Source of the DNA: Aureobasidium sp. EXF-3400
Taxonomy: Eukaryota > Ascomycota > Dothideomycetes > Dothideales > Saccotheciaceae
Assembly (NCBI GenBank): GCA_024195585.1
Contig: SWBL01000365.1
Coordinates: forward strand, 1-48,968
Length of the DNA stretch: 48,968 bases
Direction: 5' to 3'
A model generated the notes under the pieces. It was not told where the DNA came from. It ran no database searches and worked only from the letters and a program-made list of their open reading frames with translations. This document shows positions 10,801 through 20,047 of this stretch, one piece after another (the first letter of the stretch is position 1; each line of letters begins with the position of its first letter). A program made the translations under genes and the position numbers.

Positions 10801-11499
10801 GTGTCAAAGCCGCTTTCAAGGGACAGAAAGGATGAGCGTGATGAACGTCGAGAGATGATTCAGACTCCTCTTAGTCAACAGGCTGCAGGTCAACATGACC
10901 CGGTCGAGGCCGTCATTCATCATACTCTCCAGTCGCTTGTCTCACAAATGGATCTTCGGGCGCAACAGATCTGTACGATCTTCATGGAGCAACCCATGGT
11001 TGACTCTTCTAGAAAGTTCATCCTTGTTGACCGCCGCCCATTGGCTGAGCAGTTGGTGAAGCCCTCATTGACGTTGGGGAAGTACATGGCCAGGCCCGAG
11101 GACAGGACTTGAGCGACTGGCGGACGCGCGTGAGGGATCCAGATGCCGATGATATGGACCGATTCCGTGAGCGCACCTGCTCAGCCGCTGCCTTTCACAG
11201 TCATACCTGCGAGTTGGACTATTCAGGGTGCTGTAGGATTCCATGGGTACAAGTAACCACGTGTTGTCAACGGTGCCTCGGAGATGTTCAACGCTGCCGC
11301 TCTTCGGCATGGACTCAAGCTCTCTAGCACCCTCACTGTGGTCAATACCCCATGGAACCAGGCCCTTACTCCCATGGGTGAGCATGTCGTCGCTGTCCTT
11401 ACCCAAGGATACGCTGGGCAGTGCGGATTGAATGTGACGGTCGCCGGAGTGCAGGTAAAATCAATCAGAGACATCAAAGCCCAAGCACAAAGAGGTTGA
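10801..11499 (+). other. coding-like fragments, unrecognised
   Basis: Two protein-like open stretches lie here. About 10801-11112 gives QQAAGQHDPVEAVIHHTL, FMEQPMVDSSRKFILVDRRP, and then a stop. About 11284-11499 gives MFNAAALRHGLKLSSTLTVV and TQGYAGQCGLNVTVAGV. Neither has a plausible beginning and they are in different frames. I recognise no domain. They may be exons of a dead gene or parts of a mobile element. From 11500 to 12015 I see nothing I can name. Confidence 0.35.
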
Positions 11500-12015
11500 G
11501 AGCTTGTTTTCCCACCATCTAGATATCAGACTGAATTGGATCGGTCCACGCAGCCGCTCAGTACTCAAGTCCTGACTTGATAGTGGGAAGGCTCACATGG
11601 AGTCCTGGCCCATGCGTAGCCTCATGCTGGGGAGGATGTATAACGTCATATATATGCCCGAAGCGTCTCGGCTCGAAGTCCTTGCGACTTGACAACTGGA
11701 GAAGCTTCACCACGTTCTGACTGGTCACTACTCCATTCAGAGGCACGAAAAGATCATGCTGATTAATCAAGGACTTGATCGCGGAAGTTCTCCCACTCCG
11801 TCTCACAGAAGAAGCTCGGCAAGGTCAGAAGTCGCCAGGATATGCGCAAAAGCTATCCACTTGTGGCTGCATGCAATGTCCATCTTACCAGGCTCCGGCT
11901 CTCTCACCGTAGAGGGGTTGCTCGTCTCCTCCTTGTTCTTCTCATCCTGTCTGCAAGGAATAAACAAGAAAATGAGACGAACGAGTCTTCTGAAACTTAC
12001 CTCACTTTTTGAAAA

Positions 12016-12390
12016 GTGTTCCTTACCTCAATGGGCACGCTCGCACACCGAGCATTGAAGGTCAAGAAGCGCCAGATGGCCGAGCAGGACCCAGACGCGC
12101 TCAACTACGAACCCTACCGCGAAGACTCTGACGATGAAGTCATCGAGGGAGTGGACGAGAAGGGCATGACCAACTACGAACACCAACTGGTCGGCTTGTT
12201 CGATCGCATCATCGTCGATGAAGCTCACAAGGTGAAGAACAAGAACACCAAAATCCACAAGGCCATCATCAAAGCTCGTGCCAACTCCCACATCCTCATC
12301 ACCGGCACTCCCATGTCGAACAAACTGCACGACTTTGAGGGCATGATCCGTCTGTTCTGGCGTCCCAAGACTGGCGGGCTGGACGAGCCT
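12016..12390 (+). pseudogene. SNF2-family ATPase fragment
   Basis: About 125 residues of an SF2/SNF2 helicase core are readable. LTSMGTLAHRAL is followed by an acidic insert, then LFDRIIVDEAHKVKN (motif II, DEAH) and ILITGTPMSN (motif III), with FEGMIRLFW after it. Motif I, the conserved start and the whole second RecA lobe (motifs IV-VI) are absent. After LDEP near 12390 the frame continues into unrelated sequence up to a stop at 12726. It is therefore a fragment and not a working remodeller. Its neighbours are other element relics. Such ATPases occur both as host genes and as cargo in fungal elements, and I cannot tell which this was. Confidence 0.75.
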
Positions 12391-12726
12391 TTTCACCCTC
12401 CACTCAAGGCATCCATTCTGTCTATAGAATGGTTGCGCTTCCATGTAAGACCTGGCTCTTTCCATACTATCGATGCCACATATATACCTTGTTTTGAGCA
12501 CCTCAACATGCCGGACAATCTCCAATCTGGGGACGCGCTGGTTGGTGTTCCTGCTCCCGCTCCGGTTCATGAGCAAGGTTTCGTGCTGTTCTTCTCTATT
12601 TGCCACACGTATGTATATCCTTCAGCAAAGCGTTGTGAGGCCAGATCGACTGTGGTTCGGTACTCTATCAGAACAACGAGTCACGAGGGAAGCTGGAAGT
12701 TTCAATGCGGTCAAGCACGAGTTTGA

Positions 12727-13416
12727 TGACGACTTTGAGCTTCCTCGCCGTGATCTCAACCTCCGTGGTTCACTCTTCTCTGTTGCCCGTCTTTCGCCCT
12801 TCACCGATGGCAAGCGTGAGTTTGTTGCATGCCGTCCCAGTGAAGTCACATTCATTGGTTGGCTTCAACATCTGCTTATGGACCCTGGGCGTGAGTTTGC
12901 CTGACATACGTACTAAGTCTTTGTCACGGTCAATGTTCTTCGCGATGCTCAACTCTCCAACTGTGCACAACTCTTCGTCGAGCAGTCCACATTGACTGGT
13001 ACACTTTCATGGTGGAAGCTAAGACGAGAGGCACTCTTAGCCATGAACTGTCCTTCTTACCTGAGAAGGGAGTCTCACGCAATGTCGCTTTCCGATGCCA
13101 GAAGCCTTTCAACACGAACAAGTCGTTCGTAGTTAGCCTGGGCAGAGGTTCCATTGAACGACAAGGAAAGTGGTGTTGCTTCAATCAGCTTTTTCTCAAC
13201 CACTCCAATTGTTTTCTCCATCAATCTTCCCAAGCTCATGAGGGGGGTTGGTGTTCTTATATCACGCAAACCGATTGAGCATGTGGCATGTCCGTGTCGC
13301 CAACGCCATCGATTCTTCTTGCAATACCACGGTGCAAACTTTCAAGAATCTCTCAACCACCAAGAAAGAGGTCGCGAGACTCGAACATACATCTTACGTA
13401 TCGCTAGGCATATGAG
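12727..13416 (+). other. coding-like fragments, unrecognised
   Basis: Several short plus-strand stretches look protein-like. These are 12727-12904 (DDFELPRRDLNLRGSLFSVA, ending with TGA), 12935-13080 (LRDAQLSNCAQLFVEQSTLT), 13000-13280 in another frame (FMVEAKTRGTLSHELSFLPE) and 13278-13413 (VANAIDSSCNTTVQTFKNLS). They overlap or replace each other in different frames, and no gene model satisfies all of them. No domain is recognised. Confidence 0.35.
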
Positions 13417-14162
13417 TCTATATAATATCCTGATGAGGCCTTGCTGGAGGCTCGACTCTTCGGATGATGGGATAGAGTCGCAACGTCACCAGGGTTTTTC
13501 CTTCTATATATGTCGAGATGTTTCATGAGACGAAGCCTCCTCTCCGTGTGTATATGTCCAACCCAGTTCGATGTCGTCAAAAACCCACATGCCGCCAGTG
13601 GTGAGCATATTTGCAATGGTTTGGACATCTGGGTGACTACTAATGAGGGGAAATTGCTCATCCTCGAGATGGCTCGTGCCGATCTCACCGAGAACAAGGA
13701 CAAGCGCTCTCATCTGAAGATGACTCAGTCCATCCAGCACAAAGTTATCCAGAACTCCATGGAAACCGACATGTCGTCGATGTTGAAGCAGATTCCGCAG
13801 ATGCAGACAGGCTGCTCGATCCGGACCAGTCACAGCTTTACCACGACATCATGGATAGTATGGACAAAGTCTTCGCTGGAAAAGACTTCCAGTTCCTATC
13901 TCAAGTCGACGGTAGCGCTGGATCTGCCAAGATATTTGTCTGTCAGCTCATCATTGACCACGTCAACCAGCTCGCCCAGATCAAGAACCAGCCTACCACT
14001 GGCTCGGAGCTGAGGGTCTCTCGAGAACAAGGAGCTCTGACGAAACTTCAGCCGAGAGTAAGGAGCTCTGCCGAAGCTTCAGCGTCAACATCTATATAAC
14101 GTCCTGGTGAGGCTTCAATGGAGGCTCCGGTCATGTGGACAGAGTCACGGCGTCACTTCCAG
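13417..14162 (+). repeat. diverged direct repeat starting TCTATATAA
   Basis: The segment at 13417-13494 and the segment at 14091-14162 align end to end. Both start TCTATATAA, then CCTGRTGAGGC, a T/C-rich step, TGGAGGCTC, an ATG with GGGA or GGACA, then AGAGTC, GCGTCAC or AACGTCAC and CCAG. I judge identity at about 75 percent by eye. The two copies lie about 675 bases apart and bracket the fragment holding the PIF1 N-terminal part. They may be terminal or subterminal sequence of a non-autonomous element. Confidence 0.55.
13510..14099 (+). pseudogene. PIF1/Helitron-like helicase, N-terminal relic
   Basis: A first frame (to about 13800) reads LDIWVTTNEGKLLILEMAR and onward. After a frameshift near 13797 a second frame reads LLDPDQSQLYHDIMDSM, then FLSQVDGSAGSAKIFVCQ. 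The second piece matches the start of a PIF1-type helicase: the LN.EQ..vyd.im pattern followed by the P-loop strand. The expected Walker A, GxxGTGKT, is replaced by VDGSAGSAKIF, which lacks the GK-T/S order needed for ATP binding. Translation ends at a TAA at 14097. PIF1 helicases of this type form the helicase half of Helitron RepHel proteins. No HUH Rep motif was found in the window. Confidence 0.55.
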
Positions 14163-14951
14163 AACACTTCAGTTCGTGACATCCAACAAGCACAGGCGGA
14201 TAACACAATGCAAAGCCTCGACCCCCAAGTCTCTACACCCCTCCGCAGACTTGAGCTACAGGGAGGACTGGTAGTCACTCGTGCCGATGAGGACGGATAC
14301 TACGTCCCTGATAAGCACGATGATTCTGAAAGCTCCGTATCCGGGGAGTCAGATGACGAGGGAGGTTTGGAAGACCAGGAGTTGGATACCGATGACATTA
14401 TTGACAGCCACACCTCCAATCCCGCTGCCCGCGATGAGGCCTCCAAATTCTGTGGCAATGTGATCGATCTTTCCGAGAGGAGAGAGCAAAACGAGCGCAC
14501 ACCCATGACAGACCCCACTCGAAAATTTCCCTTTCTATATATGTGATGAGTCTTTTCAGCTACATCGGAGATGGTCTCGAGACACCACCAGAGAGTGGTC
14601 AAAAGCACTCCAGATGACCCTGTTACAACTACCAAGTTCTCTAGGAAGGTCTTGGACTACCATACCGACCTGATGCTGAGTCTCTTTGACTACCTGGGAA
14701 CCGGTCTGGGCGAGCGCTGCACAGGCGCATACCTCATCTCCTTGTTGGCTGGCCCGTACAGGCTCTACGTCGCTCGGCTGGCTCCCACAAACGCAGATGA
14801 CTATACCGTTAGCGTCTGCCAGACCTATGCCATGCTGGCAAAGCTCCAGGAGGCATTGCGACAGTACATGCCTGCTTTAGTTGCCATTGGCGATTTCCAC
14901 GACTTTCTACGTCCAAACACTGGCGTCGATGCTATCCCTACTGACGGATAG
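14118..14951 (+). pseudogene. pre-helicase fragment of a Helitron-like element
   Basis: Two stretches are open. The first, 14118-14546, has an acidic middle (DSESSVSGESDDEGGLEDQE). The second, about 14571-14951, gives LDYHTDLMLSLFDYLGTG, AYLISLLAGPYRLYVARLAP and MLAKLQEALRQYM. The second piece resembles the block before the PIF1 domain in fungal Helitron-type proteins, where a pattern of the kind ..G.rE.s....a.lLlG.p..Y.s is usual. The resemblance is weak and from memory. It lies after, not before, the Walker A fragment, so the order is scrambled or more than one copy is nested. Both frames stop shortly before TATATA tracts. Confidence 0.4.
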
Positions 14952-15024
14952 ATTGACAACCTCCTTCCTCTCAAGCCCTTTAGCTATACGCCCTCTCGAG
15001 AGTCGAATGCTTCAATTCCTCTCT

Positions 15025-15025
15025 A

Positions 15026-15058
<33 letters not shown>
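15025..15058. repeat. (TA)n tract, longest in window
   Basis: About 34 bases of TA units with one TACATA interruption. The tract sits exactly between the pre-helicase fragment and the PIF1 middle fragment. Confidence 0.93.
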
Positions 15059-15701
15059 GATCGGCTATCGATCTTGGCGCTGAGCATCAAGGTGGACGCT
15101 ATGCGTCGCCTACAGAGGCCTACATCGCGTACTGCAAGATCGTTGCCTCCTGCACTGTGCCCACTGGGGTGCTTGATTCGATCAATGACAGATTGAAGAC
15201 CATCTGCGGATCCGACAAAGACTTTGGTGGCAAGTCTGTTATCTTCTCTGGAGATTTTTTCCAGCTTCCTCCTGTCGGCGGGACCCCAATGTTTATGGTC
15301 AACCCTCTTGCAAATGATGCAGATAAGGACTTGGAGCAACTCTATAGTTGCATTAACAAGTCCATCTTCTTGACTGAGCCTATGCGTCAAAAAGACGCTG
15401 CCTTTGATGCCGAGTTGACTAACATCCATAACGGCGACGGCGATGCAGCTACTTCTGATTACCTTTCTGGCCGAGTATTGGCCAACATGCAGCCACCGCA
15501 ACAGGTGCGAAACTTTGAGCTTGCTCCACGTGTATACACTACAAACCAAGCCGTCGATGCCTAAAACATTGAACGAATCAAGGTCAATCGACTAGCAGTC
15601 AGGGTGGTCAAGGCTCGAGACGTGGGCAACAGTCGAATGTTAAAAGATAAAAGCCCGCTTCCAACGACATGCCATCTCCAACTAGATATGTCCGGCTTTG
15701 G
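15058..15701 (+). pseudogene. PIF1-family helicase, middle relic with nonsense codon
   Basis: This is the clearest helicase piece. It reads FGGKSVIFSGDFFQLPPVGG, in which GDFxQLPPV is the PIF1 motif III block. It continues with SIFLTEPMRQKDAAFDAEL (the LxxxMRQ.....F...L motif), HNGDGDA, and RVYTTNQAVDA, where PIF1 proteins have T-N..V...N. At this point TAA (15562-15564) interrupts the frame, and the same frame goes on with NIERIKVNRLAVRVVKARD, so a single codon change has stopped it. The DE(A/V) motif II is not clear upstream. The C-terminal motif VI (SxGQT type) is not found. It is a dead remnant of a Helitron-type or host-like PIF1 gene. Confidence 0.72.
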
Positions 15702-17271
15702 GATGTCAGCAGATTTGGGGGAAGATGCGAAATGCTCACTGTCGACTTCGCGCGGTTACATCCTGTCATGAGCTTCACGTTCAAGAAGGCGGAGTGTTCA
15801 GATTGTCCCAATAAGCGTGACATGACAACCCCCAGATGCCTGGTCCCATTACTACTACAGACGATGACTATGTCTCGAAATCGAGTGTTCGAAAACCATA
15901 CGTCATCATCAACGTCAAGAGCATGGGTCGACAGAAAATCTAATACTGGGCGGTTAGATCAGGAACAAGTAAGGTTCTGAGAAAAACTACAGCCAAGCAC
16001 CAGGCACCACGTCCTTCAAGTCCAAGATGCGGGATTGTACCCATCTTCGTGCCCAGAAAGCCAGGAAAACCCCTAGATGCCTCGGTCAAGCGTGTGTTCG
16101 CACCCCTGGACCTCAACATCTTAGAGGGAGTGCACAAGACAAATGCGGATGGTCATGGCATGCTCACGACCGTAACGAACCATGTCCCGGTTTGGGACTT
16201 CCGGATCATCAATACTGAATGATTCAATTAAGGAAAAGTAGAGTCCTGAGCCACACCACAATCAAGAAGGCGGCCAGGAGAACTTCACGACCAAGACAGA
16301 TTAGTGCAATAACCGTTTGAGCAAGTGTGACGACCCTCGCAGATGTTTTGTGCAGGAGCTTCATGCAGAGCTCGACTTCCAAAAATGCAGAAGGCCATGC
16401 CAGGACATTCGTCAACTCGAGGAGACTGTCTGTGACTACAGCACGAACGTGCATCTCTATACATATATACCGGCCACAATCGCGCTGGGAAGACGAGTAC
16501 CAGATGTTCCCAGTATCGCAGCGCTGATGAGGATGACGAGCTTATCTTGCAGTCAGTCACGTGCCTGAGAACACTCTGCTATCTTGCCCTATATCCCATG
16601 AGTTGGCTTCATGAGGTTGGTATGAGAGAGCCCGCATCCACTGATCGGACTGACCCAACTTGGCCTCCCAGCCGTCAAAAGGTTCTTTGTGCACCTCATC
16701 ATCATGGCCTGCCGATACCTGCTGTTGTCCGGTCCGAGACTCATGAGCAGGCATCGCTCCATCTCACCATGGCTCTAGTGGCCAGACAATATATATATGT
16801 ATAGTTCTGGTGATGCGTATCCAAGGCGCCAAACGCAAGCCGTGGGAAGTGGTCTTGGAGAGAATCGAAGTTCGCAGAGGACGTATTTGTGATGATTCCA
16901 GGTACAAAGTACCACTATGCCTAGCACACTCGTGTTGAGAGGCAGCTTGTGGGTGGACGTTCGAGGCACTCGAACAAAATCAGATCTGCAGCAACCGCGC
17001 GGATCCTAGCAGTAAGGTTTGAGAGAAGTTGCCAGCAGGTAAGAGCCCGCAGTGCCCGAAAGCTCCCGCAGATCTTCCCAACGAGCTGTGGTTACTCAAT
17101 CCACTGCCTGGAGACTTGAAGCAGCATGCCCAGAACATTGAGAACAGCCAACACCAAAAGCCAATTCTGTCATCAACTCGCGGTAGCCAGAAAGCACACG
17201 GTCGTAAGGAGAGCGGTAATATATATCTACAGGCCATTGATCATTGATATCCCACACCTAGCGACACTGCA
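15702..17271. other. no gene recognised
   Basis: Only short open stretches are visible in all frames, with TATATA tracts at about 16457, 16790 and 17219. Reading frames such as 16547-16804 (PTWPPSRQKVLCAPHHHGLP) are open but match nothing I know. This is probably further decayed element sequence. Confidence 0.45.
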
Positions 17272-17279
17272 TCTGCCCC

Positions 17280-17710
17280 TTTGACCATACCATCCTGGAC
17301 CTCATAAAGCGTGTTTTCCCCAATTTCGAAGGCGAAACTTCGTCCGTTGGTATCGCGATCTCAAAGGTGTCGCTCAGACTACCAATGTGTGGTCCCTCAT
17401 CACTGGAGACGAGGCTCTCGTCGAGCGCCCTCTCCGCCCTGTCAAGCCACAGACGGCTACGCTCGTTCTCCGTAACACTCGCAGCACCAACAAGAAGGCT
17501 GCTGCAGCTGCTTCTGGAGCCGATACACCAGACGACTCCGTGGCCGGCGTCTCTCTTCCTCTTGTGACCTCTGACGCCTACAAGGAGGCCGTTGAAGACT
17601 ACAAGCTGTCAATCCACGAATACAAACTGGACCTAGACGAACTCGAAAAGCAGGATGGACGCCTCCGCATGGCCAAAGGCTTGCTATCTATGTCCAGATA
17701 CGATTCATGA
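17280..17710 (+). pseudogene. copia Gag N-terminal relic
   Basis: Frame one (17280-17340) reads LDLIKRVFPNFEGET. After a one-base loss the next frame reads FVRWYRDLKGVAQTTNVWSL, then YKEAVEDYKLSIHEYKLDLD and ends with TGA at 17708. The pattern (aromatic)..WY.D.K..A.....W..I followed by a helical segment of the Y...L..YE.Q type is that of Ty1/copia capsid proteins in fungi. The Cys-His zinc knuckle expected further along is missing. Confidence 0.65.
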
Positions 17711-17935
17711 AGAACCGGAGAGCTCAGCCGATGTCATTGAGCGTACGTCGGAACTGCCAACTATCTGATGATGGCAGAATTGGCTTCCAACCACATGTAC
17801 CAGAAAACCAGTTGATCACTCAAGTCAGTGACGTCCTCCCGTTTTGATGGAAGGTCAGCCTGGTCAAGAGGGTATGTGCGACATACGCACCATCATTGCA
17901 TTCTCCGTCCTTTCTTTTCTTTTCTTTCCTCGTTC

Positions 17936-17951
17936 ATATATATGTATATAT
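17936..17951. repeat. TA-rich tract
   Basis: CATATATATGTATATATCC follows a long TTTTC/TTTCT pyrimidine run (about 17908-17933). The same pyrimidine-then-TATATA layout recurs through the island. Confidence 0.8.
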
Positions 17952-18208
17952 CCTTTGCGCCTCGAGCATTGGTTAATCCGCTGGTTTCGCCGTGGACCGT
18001 CTGCTCGATGAATTACCCTAGTGCTCGCCTTAGTCCGCCTACCATGGCTGCTTCCACCTTCCAATCCATTGCACCCGCTACTCATCCTTCCAACTCTCCA
18101 GCCTATGTAGCTATGCCTGGTGCTGCTACTTCTTCTCGCGCACCTGTGGCTATTAACACGGCGGTGGTCTGGCCGCTACCAGCATGGGACTGACTCTCGT
18201 CGTCAACG

Positions 18209-18655
18209 GTGTCACCTATCCCAGGATTGAGAATGGCGAGGGGCGCTGGTACAAGAGAGTACGGTAATGATGGCGAGCAGTACGGCGGAGTAGCCAGCGA
18301 CCACGGCAGTCGTGAGCTCGGCACAGTCGCCCGTATCACCAGCCCTCAAGCCAGGCTCACTGCTTCTGTCGCAAGCACGTGGCTGATCAACAAGATCACC
18401 AGGCTTGAGCAGGAGAATGCCTTCTTGCCCGGTCTCCGTACTCGCATTGACGACCTCGAGGCGAGCTCAAGCGGGAGAAGAGCCGAGGCGACCAGTTAGA
18501 CAAGATGAACACTGCCTTGCAGAACAGCAGCAAATCTGATGTCAACAGCTTGATCCAGGAGCGAGACGCGTACAAGCAGCAGGCTGACGATCTGACGAAG
18601 AAAGCTGATGAATTGGATCATGGGCAGGAGATCTCATCAGGTTTTTGATCATGCA
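18209..18655 (+). pseudogene. frameshifted coiled-coil protein fragment
   Basis: A first frame gives TWLINKITRLEQENAFLPGL, then TRIDDLE, and ends at a stop near 18499. The neighbouring frame continues the same heptad pattern with ELKREKSRGDQLDKMNTALQ, then DVNSLIQERDAYKQQADDLT and KKADELDHGQ. Together these look like one long coiled coil split by a frameshift near 18455-18465. Upstream, 18052-18190 reads like a disordered Ser/Ala/Pro N-terminus. I cannot name the family. It lies inside the copia relic and may be an insertion or a captured gene. Confidence 0.55.
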
Positions 18656-19127
18656 CCCGTCGACTCCTCGAGAGGTACTGTCATCGTCGACTGCCGCACA
18701 GCTGATGATCAGTTGGAAGCTACTGGCAAGAGCTTGATACAAAGCCACACCGTGCGACTGTCAACGATCAAGTTACCCAACCTGCTCGACTTTGTGAGTC
18801 GTGACCAAGTGCGACTTTGCAAAGAAAACGGGTCCTTCCAACAGTTAGCGCCTCGTAACGCTATCGAAGCCGCAGATATGATTGATGCCCCAGTCAATGT
18901 ACCTAAGACATGTCTGCACTGCCGGCTCTACTGGCAAACAGGAGTTTCGGCGATATATACACCACTTGTTCATCTTCAAATCCTCATTCTTATTGTATAT
19001 AGTCTTGACGACTCGAACATCGGTTGCTTATATTCAGATGGTCAAGCATACTCCTGTGTTGGTCAGCAGCCTGATGGGTCTTACTGGTATACCCGAGGCT
19101 CGTCTTCTCTAAGGTGAGGAGCATGAT

Positions 19128-19472
19128 GTGTACCTCAAGTCTATCGAGCTCAACTTGCATGCTGGCAGAGTTCATGCCCTCGGCGACCTTGTTTTGGTCT
19201 CCCTCTCGTACACCGCTCCCCTGGCTGCTGGTTTCCAGACTACCGAGCAGGAAGCTCTCAGGATCTCTCGAAACCCCGAACACCACGATAAAACGAAGCA
19301 CATTGCAATCAAATACCACTATCTCCGAAATAACAATCTTAACCGCCAACTTACCACAACCTACGGTTAGTCCAAGGCTAACCTTGCTGATACATTCATA
19401 AACGCACTTCCACGTGATCCTTTCGAAGATATTCGCTCACGTCTAGGACTGGCCACTCATACTTGCACCTGA
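19128..19472 (+). pseudogene. copia RNase H C-terminal relic
   Basis: The frame gives ALRISRNPEHHDKTKHIAIK then YHYLRNNN, matching the copia RNase H pattern A..la.NP..H.RTKHIDI.YH.iR. After an in-frame TAG (19368-19370) the same frame continues SKANLADTFINALPRDPFED and IRSRLGL, which is the usual copia end (..NLAD.fTK.LPR..FE.LR..LGL), then TGA at 19470. The order and spacing leave no doubt about the family. The nonsense codon shows it is dead. Confidence 0.87.
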
Positions 19473-20047
19473 TAACTAACCTTATAGCGTCATGCGCGCC
19501 GGTAGGAGAATTGCTTGCAGCTCACAGGACTCGCAAACCTCGAACTAGTTGTTTATAGTGTAATCGTTACACGTTAGAATATGATACCATCTTTGCTGAT
19601 TGAGTGACCCTGTCTCGAATGCTTTCCTCTCAGTATCCTATCTTTTCCCAATCCGAGTATGATTTGAGAAGGATAAAGATGACATGAGTGTTGAAGCAAC
19701 ATCCAATCTCTTGAATCTGCAAAAGATTGTTGAGAATGCTAATGTAGCAATCGCATCTGTGAAGGTTCGCGATTCCAGCTCGCACGCCAGTGAGATCTTG
19801 AGTCGTTGATCTAACTATTAAGAGTGCCCCTTTACCAAGATGTCAATCTTTACGACACTATCATAGATCTATATAGTCATACTGTGATGGCCTTAAGTAC
19901 ACACGAAAGTGGTAAACCATGGCCGAGAACACGAGAAAACGTGACTAGAATCCTTCTGAATCCTTCGGCCATTGCGCGCCGCCAATACGTATCCATCTAT
20001 ATATTCCTGCTCCGCACAGCTCAGACTAAATACAGCTCTCGAGCGTA
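19473..20047. other. no gene; possible element 3' flank and promoter
   Basis: This 575-base gap follows the RNase H relic and precedes the beta-lactamase-like gene. It would contain a 3' LTR if one survived, but I could not find a matching 5' copy. A short inverted repeat, GTGTAA-TCG-TTACAC, lies at 19558-19572. The last 60 bases before the ATG (CTATATATTCC near 19997) could be the TATA region of the next gene. Confidence 0.4.

Larger units (their letters stand above)
17280..19472 (+). mobile_element. Ty1/copia retrotransposon relic
   Basis: The interval begins with a Gag-like N-terminal part and ends with the last part of a copia RNase H, in the right order and strand. Only about 1.4 kb lies between them, against roughly 3 kb expected for protease, integrase and reverse transcriptase, and no integrase or YVDD signal was found. 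Unrelated coiled-coil sequence occupies part of the gap. I found no long terminal repeats by eye. The element is old and inactive: it carries a frameshift in gag and a TAG within the RNase H frame. Confidence 0.75.

Noticed and set aside
12400..12726. Continuation of the SNF2 frame to 236 codons
   Set aside because: After LDEP the residues no longer fit the helicase fold, and the open frame seems accidental.
13797..15701. An intact PIF1 helicase gene with introns
   Set aside because: Walker A is non-functional, the domain order is wrong, and no GT...CTRAY...AG introns join the frames. A TAA sits in the middle of a conserved block.
19558..19572. Palindrome GTGTAA-TCG-TTACAC as an element end
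   Set aside because: The 6-base arms are too short, and no partner copy or target duplication is seen.
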